A stretch of 64,000 nucleotides of DNA from Epilithonimonas xixisoli (GCF_004365655.1 NZ_SOEO01000001.1:682001-746000); one strand, 5' to 3'. Shown: positions 53,032 to 62,912, counted from the first letter of the stretch. Numbers and translations: made by a program. The notes: generated from the sequence alone by a model not told the origin.

Positions 53032-54720
53032 ATGAAAAAAATACTATACACAAGTTTCCTTTTATCCATAACGGTTTCTGCACAATATACAGACATTAAC
53101 ATCATAAAAGAAGTCAAAGTAAAGAACAAGGGCGTCGTGGTTTCTGCACACCCGTTGGCGAGTGAAGCCGGTGCAAAAATCCTAAGACAAGGCGGAAATG
53201 CGTTTGATGCAGTGATTGCGACACAGTTGGCTTTGGCGGTTGTCTATCCTCAAGCCGGAAATATCGGAGGTGGTGGATTTCTGGTGGCGACGACTGCGGA
53301 AGGGAAAAAAATCGCTTTAGATTATCGGGAAACTGCGCCTTCCAAAGCTTCTTTCGATATGTATTGGGACAAAGAAGGCAATGCAAACGTAGATCTTTCT
53401 CAAAACGGACGATTGGCGGTTGGCGTTCCGGGAAGTATTTCGGGGATTTTCGAAACTATGAAATATGCAAAATTGCCTTTCTCAAAATTAATAGAACCAG
53501 CGATTGATTTGGCTGATAAAGGTTTTGCGATTACAGAGCAAGAAGCCGGATTGTTGAATTCCCACAAAGCAGATTTCCTCAAAAATAACAAGAACAAAAC
53601 GGTTTTTGTGAAAGATGCAGATTGGAAAATTGGAGATTTGTTGATTCAGAAAGAATTGGCGGAGACTTTAAAACGGATTCAGAAAGGTGGTGAGAAGGAA
53701 TTTTATCAAGGAAAAACAGCAGATTTGATTCTTGCTGAAATGAAACTTGGAAACGGAATTGTACAATCTCAAGATCTTAAAAATTACAAAACGAAAGAAA
53801 GAAAACCACTTGTTTTCGACTACAAAGGTCATCAGATTGTCTCGATGCCTTTCCCTTCCAGTGGTGGCGTTTTGTTGGCGCAAATGCTGAAAATGTCTGC
53901 TTATGAAGACCTTTCAAAATATCAGCAAAATTCGACTGAGGCGGTTCAGATTATGGTTGAAGCAGAGAGAAGAGCCTTTGCCGATAGAGCAGAATATATG
54001 GGCGACCCAGATTTTATTCAAGACAAAACTGCAATGCTAACCTCCGATGAATATTTGAAAACCCGTTGGAAATCTTACAACCCAAAATTGGCGACGCCAA
54101 GCAAAGACGTTGGGAATATCATTAATCCAAATCAAAAGGAAAGTACCGAAACAACGCAGGTTTCTATTTTTGATAAGTTCGGAAATGCGGTTTCTGTGAC
54201 CACAACTTTGAATGGACTCTACGGAAGCAAAACTGTAGTTTCCGGCGCTGGATTTTTCTTGAATAACGAAATGGACGATTTTTCAATCAAACCTGGCGTT
54301 CCCAATATGTTCGGCGCAGTTGGCGGAGAAGCGAACAAAATTGAGCCAGGAAAAAGAATGCTTTCTTCTATGACGCCGACTTTGGTTTTGAAAGATAACA
54401 AAGTGAAAATCGTAGTTGGAACGCCTGGTGGAACTACAATTCCAACGTCAGTTTTTCAAGCAATTGTTGGCGCGATTGATTTTAAGCAAAATACGAATTT
54501 CTCTGTCAACGCTCCGAAATTCCACCACCAATGGTTGCCTGAAACGATTAAAGTTGAAAATAATTTTCCTGAGACAACCATCAAAGCTTTGGAAAAAATG
54601 AATTACAAATTTGAAAGAGTCAAACAAATCGGAAGAACAGAAATGATTTTGATTGATGATAATAAAACCGTTCACGCCGTTGCAGATGGGCGAGGAGATG
54701 ATTCTGTGGGAGTGGAGTAA
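53032..54720 (+). CDS. ggt: gamma-glutamyltransferase
   Basis: A 562-residue exported enzyme from the ATG at 53032 (signal peptide 1-17, cleavage near VSAQ); the frame is open 19 codons upstream but without signal-peptide character. Large and small subunits are made by self-cleavage before the nucleophile Thr, here T374 in ETTQVSIFD. GNIGGGGFL, PSSGGVLLAQML and SSMTPTLVLKDNKVKIVVG are family motifs. It removes gamma-glutamyl groups from glutathione in the periplasm. Confidence 0.94.
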   Translation: MKKILYTSFLLSITVSAQYTDINIIKEVKVKNKGVVVSAHPLASEAGAKILRQGGNAFDAVIATQLALAVVYPQAGNIGGGGFLVATTAEGKKIALDYRETAPSKASFDMYWDKEGNANVDLSQNGRLAVGVPGSISGIFETMKYAKLPFSKLIEPAIDLADKGFAITEQEAGLLNSHKADFLKNNKNKTVFVKDADWKIGDLLIQKELAETLKRIQKGGEKEFYQGKTADLILAEMKLGNGIVQSQDLKNYKTKERKPLVFDYKGHQIVSMPFPSSGGVLLAQMLKMSAYEDLSKYQQNSTEAVQIMVEAERRAFADRAEYMGDPDFIQDKTAMLTSDEYLKTRWKSYNPKLATPSKDVGNIINPNQKESTETTQVSIFDKFGNAVSVTTTLNGLYGSKTVVSGAGFFLNNEMDDFSIKPGVPNMFGAVGGEANKIEPGKRMLSSMTPTLVLKDNKVKIVVGTPGGTTIPTSVFQAIVGAIDFKQNTNFSVNAPKFHHQWLPETIKVENNFPETTIKALEKMNYKFERVKQIGRTEMILIDDNKTVHAVADGRGDDSVGVE

Positions 54721-54743
54721 GTTTTTTTTTATTAGAAGTAATT

Positions 54744-55265
54744 ATGAAGTCAAAATTCTCAATTTTATTTCTGATTCTAATTTTACTTTTCTCTTGCTCT
54801 AAAGATGAAATTCAATATATAGAACTTACAAGTGGACGTGAAATGGATCGTCGCAAAGAAAGATTTGGGGTTAAAATTAAGTCAGATAACTACATTTATT
54901 TTTGTAAAGAGATAATGGATGTTAATCCGGATAACTATGATTATCATAGCGGAAAGTATAGTTACTATAAATCAATTTCAAAAGTTGATTTTATGGAATA
55001 TCAAGCTTTAGTGTTCAATAATTTTTCAAGAGATAAGGTAGAAGTATTTAATCCTATTCCAGATGAAACGGCATTTCAAATAAAATTTCAATTCACAAAT
55101 GCTCAGGAAAAATTGACTTTCTATCCCGAGTATTTGAATGAAAAACAAATTTTTATTTTTGAAATGCTGGAAAGATTAAAGTATAAGAAATTTAAACCGA
55201 TAGATTCAATTGAATTTTCGAAAGATTTGTTGCAAGAGAAACTTCCAGAGCCACCAAAATTTTAA
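54744..55265 (+). CDS. lipoprotein, unknown
   Basis: A 173-residue protein with a lipobox (LLFSCSKDE, lipidated Cys near residue 18). The body is charged with mixed strands and helices and shows no domain. It follows ggt after 23 bases and ends at the terminator that also serves rny, so it is probably in the ggt operon. Confidence 0.65.
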   Translation: MKSKFSILFLILILLFSCSKDEIQYIELTSGREMDRRKERFGVKIKSDNYIYFCKEIMDVNPDNYDYHSGKYSYYKSISKVDFMEYQALVFNNFSRDKVEVFNPIPDETAFQIKFQFTNAQEKLTFYPEYLNEKQIFIFEMLERLKYKKFKPIDSIEFSKDLLQEKLPEPPKF

Positions 55266-55273
55266 ACAAAACA

Positions 55274-55300
55274 AAAGGCTTCCAAAATCTGGAAGCCTTT
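55274..55300. terminator. bidirectional hairpin terminator
   Basis: A 10-bp perfect stem (55274-55283 with 55291-55300), between the convergent lipoprotein gene and rny. Confidence 0.75.
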
Positions 55301-55322
55301 CATTATTATATCAAACTGAAAA

Positions 55323-56894
55323 TTATCTCGCGATATTCACAGATCTTGTTTCTCTGATAACAGTTACTCTTACTTGTCCAGGGTAAGTCAATTCGTTTTG
55401 AATCTTCTCAGAGATGTCGTAAGATAGTTGGTGTGCATTTTCGTCATTCACTTTTCCGCTTTCTACCATTACTCTAAGTTCTCTACCAGCTTGGATTGCG
55501 TAAGCGCTGGAAACGCCGTCAAAACTCAAAGCGGCTGCTTCCAAATCTTTCAATCTTTGGATGTAAGATTCCAAAACTTGTCTTCTTGCACCTGGTCTTG
55601 CACCTGAGATTGCATCGGCAACCTGGATGATTGGAGATAGGAGAGATGTCATTTCGATCTCGTCGTGGTGAGCACCGATGGCATTGATTACTTCTGCATT
55701 TTCGCCATATTTTTCTGCCCATTGCATTCCAAGAAGTGCGTGTGGCAATTCTGATTCCTGCTCTGGAACTTTCCCGATATCGTGTAGTAAACCAGCACGT
55801 TTCGCTAATTTTACATTTAATCCTAATTCTGCGGCCATAGTTGCTGCGATGTTCGCAACTTCTCTTGAGTGTTGAAGAAGATTTTGACCGTAAGAAGAAC
55901 GGAACTTCATTCTACCAACCACTTTTACCAATTCTGGGTGAAGACCGTGGATTCCAAGATCGATGATAGTTCTCTTACCAACTTCAATGATTTCTTCCTC
56001 AATTTGTTTTCTTGTTTTTTCAACCACTTCTTCAATTCTAGCTGGGTGGATTCTACCATCCGTCACCAATCTGTGAAGGGACAATCTTGCAATCTCTCTT
56101 CTCACAGGATCGAAACAAGAAAGAAGAATAGCTTCCGGCGTATCATCAACAATGATTTCTACTCCAGTTGCAGCTTCCAATGCACGGATATTTCTACCTT
56201 CACGTCCGATGATTCTACCTTTGATCTCGTCGGATTCGATATTAAATACAGACACCGAGTTTTCAACAGCTTGCTCTGTTCCGATTCTTTGGATGGTTTG
56301 GATAACGATTTTTCTGGCTTCGTTTTTCGCATTCAATTGCGCTTCTTCCATAATGCTTTGAACGTGTGCGGATGCTTTGGTTTTCGCTTCTGCTTTCAAA
56401 GATTCTACCAATTCTGTCTTAGCTTCTTCGGCAGAATAGTTGGATATTTTTTCCAACATTTCTACTTTTTGAGCCGTTGCAACTTCTAGATCTTGTTGTT
56501 TTTTCTGAACAACTTCTAGTTTTTTGTTGTAATCGCCAACTTGTCTTTCAAGGTCTTTTTCAAGTTTTCCGGCTTTGCTAAGCTCGTCGTTCAGTTTGTT
56601 TTCTTTGTCTTTGGTGCGTTTTTCAGCTTCCTGCATTTTTCTCTCGCGAGATTGTATGTCAGAATCGTGCTGAGATTTCAGTTCCAAAAACTTTTCTTTT
56701 GCCTGAAGGTGTTTTTCTTTTTTTACAGCTTCGGCTTGTACATTGGCTTTTTCTATAATGTTTTCGGCTGTTTTTTTAGCATCCTCTACCACAAACTGCG
56801 CTTTTGTATTCAGAGAACTTTTTCCGAAGATAAGTCCTGCAACTGCGCCTATGATAAGTGCAACAACACCGATAATAATGGTAATTGTGTCCAT
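55323..56894 (-). CDS. rny: ribonuclease Y
   Basis: A 523-residue membrane-anchored endoribonuclease. N-terminal TM (about 3-25), coiled coil (about 30-200), KH domain (about 213-275; [19 protein letters not shown]) and HD domain with the HD motif (LLHDIGKV near 368-375). Length and order are canonical. It starts mRNA decay at the membrane. On the minus strand it lies downstream of zapA and a putative 6S RNA. Confidence 0.96.
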   Translation of the reverse strand: MDTITIIIGVVALIIGAVAGLIFGKSSLNTKAQFVVEDAKKTAENIIEKANVQAEAVKKEKHLQAKEKFLELKSQHDSDIQSRERKMQEAEKRTKDKENKLNDELSKAGKLEKDLERQVGDYNKKLEVVQKKQQDLEVATAQKVEMLEKISNYSAEEAKTELVESLKAEAKTKASAHVQSIMEEAQLNAKNEARKIVIQTIQRIGTEQAVENSVSVFNIESDEIKGRIIGREGRNIRALEAATGVEIIVDDTPEAILLSCFDPVRREIARLSLHRLVTDGRIHPARIEEVVEKTRKQIEEEIIEVGKRTIIDLGIHGLHPELVKVVGRMKFRSSYGQNLLQHSREVANIAATMAAELGLNVKLAKRAGLLHDIGKVPEQESELPHALLGMQWAEKYGENAEVINAIGAHHDEIEMTSLLSPIIQVADAISGARPGARRQVLESYIQRLKDLEAAALSFDGVSSAYAIQAGRELRVMVESGKVNDENAHQLSYDISEKIQNELTYPGQVRVTVIRETRSVNIAR

Positions 56895-56948
56895 AAAATT
56901 TATATATATTGAGTTTTAAATTGTCTCTTTTGTTTTGTAAAAAAGTAT

Positions 56949-57021
56949 AATGTACAATGTACGTTGACTTTCTTTATTTTAATCTTAATTCTTTATACAT
57001 TTTACTTTGTACATCGTACAT
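56949..57021. repeat. imperfect inverted repeat AATGTACAATGTAC / GTACATCGTACAT
   Basis: Two imperfect arms (56949-56962 and 57009-57021) separated by about 46 AT-rich bases, between rny and the putative 6S RNA. It may be a decayed interspersed repeat or part of a downstream hairpin. No coding capacity. Confidence 0.4.
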
Positions 57022-57027
57022 AAAAAA

Positions 57028-57188
57028 AACCTACAACAGTTCAGATATAGAGTAAACTCCATAAAAACACGATTTGAACTGATTTTCACTCTCTGTAATC
57101 TGCGCAAGGCAGCACGCCATCAAGTGAACTTTCGTCCGGTAATTTTTAATTGTTGAGTTTACTTCTTTGTGTTAGAACTATTGTAGGT
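57028..57188 (-). ncRNA. probable 6S RNA (6S-Flavo type)
   Basis: A rod-like paired RNA between zapA and rny. The closing stem pairs 57030-57042 with 57175-57187 (13 positions, one mismatch) and the next stem 57051-57059 with 57155-57163 (9 bp). The middle is a large bubble with a GC-rich apical part. On the minus strand the closing stem is followed by a run of T, like a terminator; the plus strand has none. 6S RNA binds RNA polymerase, and in enterobacteria lies next to zapA. Length about 160 and shape fit; the name rests on position and structure. Confidence 0.6.
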
Positions 57189-57211
57189 AGCTTGTCAATT
57201 CAGAAAAATAA

Positions 57212-57499
57212 TTATTTTTCCAATTGGTTCAGGAGTGCGTTGATTTTCACTACGCGCTCGTTTGTATTTTTAATATTTTTCTCATTGTTTAAAGAATATA
57301 CTTCTGCATTGGTCCCGAGTTTCAAAACGCACATTGCGAGTGCATCTTGTTTGTCCCTCACATCGAAACTGGCTTCGAAGTCCTTAATCATACTTTCTAC
57401 CTGCTTACCAACTTTCCTCAGAGTTTCTTCCTCGGCTGCTGGCACATTCAGTGGATAGTTTCTTCCGGCAATAGTTATAGTTATTCTTCTGAAATCCAT
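57212..57499 (-). CDS. zapA: cell division protein ZapA
   Basis: A 95-residue protein with the ZapA N-terminal strand segment (RITITIAGRNYPLNVPAAEE) and a long C-terminal helix (EVYSLNNEKNIKNTNERV) for the coiled-coil dimer. It bundles FtsZ filaments at midcell. It follows the coiled-coil gene by 2 bases and is followed by the putative 6S RNA. Confidence 0.88.
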   Translation of the reverse strand: MDFRRITITIAGRNYPLNVPAAEEETLRKVGKQVESMIKDFEASFDVRDKQDALAMCVLKLGTNAEVYSLNNEKNIKNTNERVVKINALLNQLEK

Positions 57500-57501
57500 A
57501 G

Positions 57502-57804
57502 TTATAAGCCGGTGTTTTGTAATTCAGAAACGCACATATCTATTTCTTTTACCAATCTGTTGATGTGATTTTTCATCAGGCGGTTGTGTTCTGCGTTTCC
57601 GGATATTGCTGAATAAAGTTTTAATTCTTTGTTTTCTTCTACTAAGATCTGGTTTCTGCGTTTCTCCTCCATATATTCCTCCTTCAACTTTTGTAGCTCC
57701 TCAGACGTTTCTGCGTGTTTCTCCGAAAGATTCTTAAACTTCTTATAAAGATTGAGAATCTTTTTTTCTAAAACAGAAAAGTTGTTTTCTAATTCGCTTA
57801 ACAT
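57502..57804 (-). CDS. small coiled-coil protein upstream of zapA
   Basis: A 100-residue, nearly all-helical protein with heptads (LSEKHAETSEELQKLKEEYM). It lies 2 bases upstream of zapA, so a role in the division ring is likely by context. Its size and shape recall ZapB, but homology is not shown. First gene of the zapA transcript. Confidence 0.7.
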   Translation of the reverse strand: MLSELENNFSVLEKKILNLYKKFKNLSEKHAETSEELQKLKEEYMEEKRRNQILVEENKELKLYSAISGNAEHNRLMKNHINRLVKEIDMCVSELQNTGL

Positions 57805-57983
57805 GACCAGAATTAAATTCTAACTTTTACAAAAATAGGAAAAATTAATGATGATTTAACACGATATTTCTGTTTTGTGAAATCGAAATTGCTTCTGTTT
57901 GATTTTTAATGATTTAACTTGAAGTAAGTCATCAAAATGATTAAGAATGAAAGCTTTGAGATTGAATTAATTTGAAATTTAAG

Positions 57984-58010
57984 CAAAAAAAAGAGCTTCG
58001 TAAAAAGCTC
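57984..58010 (-). terminator. terminator of the ubiE-porT operon
   Basis: A 6-bp stem (57993-57998 with 58005-58010) followed on the minus strand by eight T, 11 bases after the porT stop. Confidence 0.75.
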
Positions 58011-58020
58011 AATTTATATT

Positions 58021-58830
58021 TTATTCAAATTTCAGAACCAGCATAAAGGCTCTGGATTGCATTGTCGAAATTGCTGGTGTCCAATAGGGTGGCGTGGTGG
58101 CATTATCAGAAACCAATTCATTGTTTGTGAAGAAAGTTCCACGGATGGCTGGTGTCAGTTTAAATCTGCTGAAGTAAAGCTGAATCCCAATTTCTGCACT
58201 CCATCCGAAGTTGTGAGTTGTCGTTCGGAAAACATTTTGCAAATTGTCGTCTCCCGAGGTTTGGTTGGATTGTAGATTCACCAAATAATTAATCCCAGCC
58301 GCCGCGTAAGGACGAGAATTGTACCAACGATCACCGTGAACTTCCAGCAAAACCGGAATATCAATGTAAGTAGATTTTACGACTTTTTTTGTGTAAGTGT
58401 CATTCAGTTCTGTGATGACTTCCGAATTAGTTCCATCCGGCAAAGGGATTCCGCCAGGGAAGAGGTCATTGATATGATTAAATGTATTGAACGTCAAATC
58501 TCTTTGTACAAAGTGCAAACCTGGCTCAATTCTCAGATCAAGAAACTCATTCAGTCTCATTTTTCCAATCAATCCAGCTCCGAAACTGTACGTTGATTTG
58601 GATTCTACCAAACTCTGGTTGCCATCCATCCCAAAAGTTGGGTTCAAAACCATTTTGTAATCGAAATTGTTGGCGGCAAGATAAAATCCGTAACTGAATT
58701 TCTTCAAATCAAAGTCTTCCAAATTGTCCATTCTGTCTTTGGTTCGGAACAAATTGTTGAAAGTCTGAGCCTGTAGATTACTGCTCAGAAGTACTGCAAA
58801 TGATAAAATCTTGATAAGTCGCTGCTTCAT
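58021..58830 (-). CDS. porT: outer-membrane beta-barrel protein, PorT family (T9SS)
   Basis: A 269-residue protein with a signal peptide (cleavage near NLQAQ, about residue 22) and alternating amphipathic strands ending in an aromatic-terminated C-terminus (FMLVLKFE), typical of an 8-strand-type barrel. Its position 1 base after ubiE is the known context of PorT/SprT in Flavobacteriia, a component needed for type IX secretion. The assignment to PorT rests on context and fold. Confidence 0.75.
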   Translation of the reverse strand: MKQRLIKILSFAVLLSSNLQAQTFNNLFRTKDRMDNLEDFDLKKFSYGFYLAANNFDYKMVLNPTFGMDGNQSLVESKSTYSFGAGLIGKMRLNEFLDLRIEPGLHFVQRDLTFNTFNHINDLFPGGIPLPDGTNSEVITELNDTYTKKVVKSTYIDIPVLLEVHGDRWYNSRPYAAAGINYLVNLQSNQTSGDDNLQNVFRTTTHNFGWSAEIGIQLYFSRFKLTPAIRGTFFTNNELVSDNATTPPYWTPAISTMQSRAFMLVLKFE

Positions 58831-58831
58831 C

Positions 58832-59557
58832 CTATTTCGTAGCTTTATAAATGGTGGCTATTCCTAAACTAAGTTTTGTGTATTCTACTTTTTTGAAACC
58901 TGTCTTCAGAAGAATGTTTTTCATCTTTTCTCCAAAAGGAAACGCGTTTACAGAATCCGGAAGATACGTGTAAGCACGGTTGTCTTTGGAAACCAGACGC
59001 CCAATTGCAGGCAAAATGTTCTTAAAATAAAACATATAAAATGGTCCCAAAAATCCTTCTACTTTGGAGAATTCTAAGATATAAATACTTTTGTTCTCCT
59101 TCACAACTCTTCTTAATTCTGATAATCCTTTTTCCAGATTTTCAAAATTACGCACTCCAAATGCAACGGTTACGCCATCAAATTTATTGTCCTCAAACGG
59201 AAGTTGTTCCGCATCGCCTTTTTGCATAGAGATTTTCCCGTCCAGATTTTGCTTTCTGATTTTCTCGATTCCAACGTTCAACATTTGTTGAGAAAGGTCC
59301 AATCCTACAACGTCTGCGCCTGTTCCTTTTTGTACGGTAATTGCCAAATCTCCGGTTCCAGTTGCAACATCCAACACCAATTCTGGTTTGTCTTTAGAAA
59401 GCATCTTAACCAATTTGTTTCTCCAAAGCACATCAATTTTCATTGACAGAACGTGATTCAAAAGATCATATTTTGGCGCAATATTGTCAAACATATCTTC
59501 TACTTGACTTTTTTTGCTGTACTCGGAGTTGTATGGTGTTACGTTGTTGTGTTCCAT
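58832..59557 (-). CDS. ubiE: demethylmenaquinone methyltransferase UbiE/MenG
   Basis: A 241-residue S-adenosylmethionine-dependent methyltransferase. YDLLNHVLSMKIDVLWR (about 30-46) and LDVATGTGDLAI (about 62-73) are signature motifs, and GVRNFENLEKGL is the second. It makes menaquinone from demethylmenaquinone; as Bacteroidota lack ubiquinone, menaquinone is the product expected. It is first in a two-gene operon with porT. Confidence 0.93.
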   Translation of the reverse strand: MEHNNVTPYNSEYSKKSQVEDMFDNIAPKYDLLNHVLSMKIDVLWRNKLVKMLSKDKPELVLDVATGTGDLAITVQKGTGADVVGLDLSQQMLNVGIEKIRKQNLDGKISMQKGDAEQLPFEDNKFDGVTVAFGVRNFENLEKGLSELRRVVKENKSIYILEFSKVEGFLGPFYMFYFKNILPAIGRLVSKDNRAYTYLPDSVNAFPFGEKMKNILLKTGFKKVEYTKLSLGIATIYKATK

Positions 59558-59606
59558 TTTTTATGAATGATAGTTGATAAATGATTTTTGATAATTAATT
59601 TCAAAA

Positions 59607-60194
59607 TCATTTAAAATTGTAGTAATTTTTGTAATAATTGATGAAATCCTGCTTTCTGAAGATTTTGGTTCGGCTTTCTACCTTTGCCACGTTTTTTACG
59701 ATTTTGTCATAATCCTCGTCCAAATTGTAGTAGAAATCTTCTGTGTAGAGTTTGTTGGTTTTCTTCACATCGCCCAGATATTGCTTTTTATCAATTTCAA
59801 TTCCCGCTTTTGCAGCCATCAGAGAATCTCTGTTCAAACCATAACCGTAATATTGGTTGTTGACGTAATAATCTTTATTTGTGATGTTTAGCAATCCTCG
59901 AGCTTTGTTTACAGTGAACGCAGAATCGTAAAGCATTGTTTTGTTTTGGTCAAAAACCTTGATGTTGTTTTTACCTTTTTGCAAATCTACTTTAAGAAAT
60001 TGTCCTGCAGAAAGTATCTTTTCCTCACCATTGTTGAGCTTAAAATAATAAGTTTCCGGCGTCGGATTATCCACCAAATAGTAGTTGGGTTTTGACAGAA
60101 ACACGAAGTAAATCGCAAACGCAATTCCCATTGTCAAAAGAGAAATAATCAAACCTTTAATAGATGGACTCAGATTTTTCATAAATAGATTCAT
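59607..60194 (-). CDS. membrane-anchored protein, unknown
   Basis: A 195-residue protein with one TM near the N-terminus (about 14-33; GLIISLLTMGIAFAIYFVF) and an extracytoplasmic domain, rich in Tyr and Lys (DYYVNNQYYGYGLNRDS). Two ATGs, at 60194 and 60182, are possible. No family recognised. Monocistronic, 49 bases upstream of ubiE. Confidence 0.65.
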   Translation of the reverse strand: MNLFMKNLSPSIKGLIISLLTMGIAFAIYFVFLSKPNYYLVDNPTPETYYFKLNNGEEKILSAGQFLKVDLQKGKNNIKVFDQNKTMLYDSAFTVNKARGLLNITNKDYYVNNQYYGYGLNRDSLMAAKAGIEIDKKQYLGDVKKTNKLYTEDFYYNLDEDYDKIVKNVAKVESRTKIFRKQDFINYYKNYYNFK

Positions 60195-60310
60195 TGTTTT
60201 TCGAGTCTGGAATTGTAATTATTAAACGACAGTTTCTGGACTTAGAAAATCAAATTAAAGGTGCGAATTTACGGATTTTTTTCCGAGCGTTGATTTTTAT
60301 AATTCTGATA

Positions 60311-61348
60311 TTAATCAAGACTTTGATTCCTGAAAAACAAAACCTCGCAATCTCTCAATTTTTCTGTTTTTTCTGGACGGAAATCGAAAGTTGGCGCTTT
60401 GGTTCCATTTTCAAGATTCAGATTTGGATTTTTGAAGATCAAAGCTTCGTCCCAAAGATTTTGGTCGATGAATTGTTGCAAAGTAAATCTTCCACCTTCG
60501 ATAATCACAGACTGGATTTGCAATTCATACAACTTTTCTAAGATTTGATTTAATGAATTTTTTTTTTCTATTTTAATGAATTTCAGGTGTTTATCTTCAA
60601 TGTTTTTAATTGAATTGAAGATAATCGTTTCCGCGTCATTATTATAAATATTAAAATTCTCAGGAACATCAAGATTAAAATCAATCAAAATTCGAATAGG
60701 ATTTCGACCTTCGATTTCTCTCACCGTCAAGCTTGGATTGTCGTGAAGTGCGGTGTTTTTCCCAACGAGAATTGCGTGTTCTTCACTTCTCATCTGATGA
60801 ACAAACTGCTTGGAAAGTGAATTGCTAATTTGCGTCGGTTTGAAATCTTTGTCCATAAATCCATCCGAAGATTGCGCCCATTTCAAAATGATGAACGGTC
60901 GTTTCTTCTCGTGGTAAGTGAAAAATCGTTTGTTAAGTTCTCTGCATTCATTTTCTAAAACGCTGGAAACAACTTCAATTCCTGCATCGGTAATGATTTT
61001 TTTGCCTTTTCCATTCACTTTGTCGTGGCTGTCCATTGCGCCAATCACGACTTTTTTGAAACCAAGTTCCACAATCTTCAAAGCACAAGGTGGCGTTTTC
61101 CCAAAATGCGCACAAGGTTCCAAAGAAACATAAATTGTAGATTCCGTAATCAGATGTTTGTCTTCATATTTTACGGAATTTATGGCATTTATTTCTGCGT
61201 GCGGTTCGCCAGCCTTTTTATGAAAACCCTCACCAATAATTCTGTCATTATGAACAATCACAGAACCTACCAAGGGATTTGGATAGGTCTTTCCCAGAGC
61301 TTTTCCTGCTAATTCTATGCAACGTTTGATGTAATATTCTTGATTCAA
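60311..61348 (-). CDS. ribD: bifunctional riboflavin biosynthesis deaminase/reductase RibD
   Basis: A 345-residue enzyme. The zinc deaminase domain (about 1-145) has HAE (50-52) and PCAHFGKTPPC with C79 and C88. The reductase domain (about 148-340) has KWAQSSDGF and ILVGKNTALHDNPSLTVR. It converts the GTP-derived pyrimidine in steps 2 and 3 of riboflavin synthesis. The start seems to be a TTG at 61348: the frame upstream reaches a stop with no ATG or GTG. Monocistronic. Confidence 0.93.
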   Translation of the reverse strand: MNQEYYIKRCIELAGKALGKTYPNPLVGSVIVHNDRIIGEGFHKKAGEPHAEINAINSVKYEDKHLITESTIYVSLEPCAHFGKTPPCALKIVELGFKKVVIGAMDSHDKVNGKGKKIITDAGIEVVSSVLENECRELNKRFFTYHEKKRPFIILKWAQSSDGFMDKDFKPTQISNSLSKQFVHQMRSEEHAILVGKNTALHDNPSLTVREIEGRNPIRILIDFNLDVPENFNIYNNDAETIIFNSIKNIEDKHLKFIKIEKKNSLNQILEKLYELQIQSVIIEGGRFTLQQFIDQNLWDEALIFKNPNLNLENGTKAPTFDFRPEKTEKLRDCEVLFFRNQSLD

Positions 61349-61418
61349 AAAATTAAATGATTAAAAAATTAGATTAATAAAAAAATCTGACAACTATCAA
61401 CTAAAAACCGTCAACCAA

Positions 61419-62072
61419 TTACTTCTTCGCTTCAACTGCAGTTGGTTTGTAAGTTATGGGCGGAATTGCCATTGTAATGATGGCTTCCATCAATCGGCTT
61501 CTTTCTTTTGATAACGATTTTGATGCGTATTTCAAATCGCCGACAAGTCTTTTAGAATATGAGAAAATAAGGAAAGATTTTTTGCCTCCAGCGTCAAAAT
61601 TTTTGAATCGGTCAATGTTATATTCAGCGTAAGATTCGCCTTCTTTTGGAACTACGGTCACGAGATAATCTACGACAATCTCTTTTCCATCGGGACTTTC
61701 GGTCACATTGACGAAAGAATATTTGTCCTGCGTTCTTTCTTTTCGTTTTTCAACATATTCCACTTTTTGTTTTACAGCAGTTTCAATGTCGATTTCTTTG
61801 TCGAAGTAAGAAAGATTGATGAGTTCCTTATAATTATTAAAATCATCATCGCGCAAAATGTATTGCTGTTGCGCCCAAGTTGCAGAATTTTGTTTGCTCC
61901 AAGTCAAAATGTATTCATTTTCATAAAAATTTAAAGGACCAGGAATATTGAGTCTGTCAATCACTTCAACAGGCGCAGAAACAGGAGTTTCTTCAACTTT
62001 TGTTTCTTGTGAATGAAAAACCGATGTGAATGTAAAAAGACTTAGAGCAGAAAGTAGAATTTTATTTTTCAT
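61419..62072 (-). CDS. exported protein, unknown, between ribD and nadE
   Basis: A 217-residue protein with a signal peptide (cleavage near FHSQ, about residue 21). The mature part, rich in charged residues, contains QQQYILRDDDFNN and YAEYNIDRFKNFDAGG. No domain recognised. It is 42 bases after nadE on the same strand and may be co-transcribed. Confidence 0.65.
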   Translation of the reverse strand: MKNKILLSALSLFTFTSVFHSQETKVEETPVSAPVEVIDRLNIPGPLNFYENEYILTWSKQNSATWAQQQYILRDDDFNNYKELINLSYFDKEIDIETAVKQKVEYVEKRKERTQDKYSFVNVTESPDGKEIVVDYLVTVVPKEGESYAEYNIDRFKNFDAGGKKSFLIFSYSKRLVGDLKYASKSLSKERSRLMEAIITMAIPPITYKPTAVEAKK

Positions 62073-62114
62073 AAATTATTTTTTTTGATGTCTTGGATCT
62101 TATGTCTTGTTTCT

Positions 62115-62912
62115 TTAATCTAATTTCAATTCTTCAGGGATCTCACAAACCGGAATTGGATTCATCTTATGTTGCGTCGCTCTGTTGAATCTCAAATAGA
62201 TGCTCATCACTTCTTTTTCTCGTCCCTCGAAATCAGCTTCAGTTTTTCCAACTTTCTGCTGTTCCATTGCCCATTCCAATTCTGGATAAGTCGCACCAAT
62301 TTGATCTTCATCCGTTCTTTCCACTTCCCAAAGTCCATCTGTAGGTTTAGCTTTTTGAATGCTTTCAAGAACGCCTAATTCTTTGGCGATTTCATAAATT
62401 TGAGTTTTGTAAAGGTCAGCGATAGGAGAGATGTCCACACCTCCGTCGCCATATTTTGTAAAAAATCCAACGCCAAAATCCTCCACTTTGTTTCCAGTTC
62501 CAGTCACAAGAAATCCATTGATTTGACCATAATAATAAAGTGTCACCATTCTCAATCTCGATCTTGTGTTCGCTTCTGCCAGATTTTTGCTCGGCGAATC
62601 ATCTTTATAACCTTCTGTTGTTTTTTCGAAACTTTCAAAAGTTGGTGTCAAATCAACACGGAAACCTTCTACGTTTGGGAAATTAGCTTTCAGAAAATCT
62701 ATATGACCTTGAGCTCTGTCCACCTGATCAGCTTTTTGACGGATTGGCATTTCCAAAACCAAAACCGGCAATCCCGTTTTCGCCACCAAAACAGAAACCA
62801 CTGCAGAATCGATTCCACCTGAAACACCGACTACGAAACCTTTTGAGTTCGCTTTGGTCGCATAATCTTTGAGCCAGTTAACGATATGATCTATTACTTT
62901 TTTTGTCTGCAT
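62115..62912 (-). CDS. nadE: NAD+ synthase
   Basis: A 265-residue, ammonia-type NAD synthetase without a glutaminase domain. The PP-loop SGGIDS is at 31-36, and TGNKVEDFGVGFFTKYGDGGVD and KPTDGLW are further signature segments. It amidates deamido-NAD in the last step of NAD synthesis. It is close to gldB, as in other Flavobacteriia. Confidence 0.94.
   Translation of the reverse strand: MQTKKVIDHIVNWLKDYATKANSKGFVVGVSGGIDSAVVSVLVAKTGLPVLVLEMPIRQKADQVDRAQGHIDFLKANFPNVEGFRVDLTPTFESFEKTTEGYKDDSPSKNLAEANTRSRLRMVTLYYYGQINGFLVTGTGNKVEDFGVGFFTKYGDGGVDISPIADLYKTQIYEIAKELGVLESIQKAKPTDGLWEVERTDEDQIGATYPELEWAMEQQKVGKTEADFEGREKEVMSIYLRFNRATQHKMNPIPVCEIPEELKLD

Noticed and set aside
55869-56489. 206-codon + strand frame opposite rny
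   Set aside because: Antisense shadow of the strongly conserved ribonuclease Y gene.
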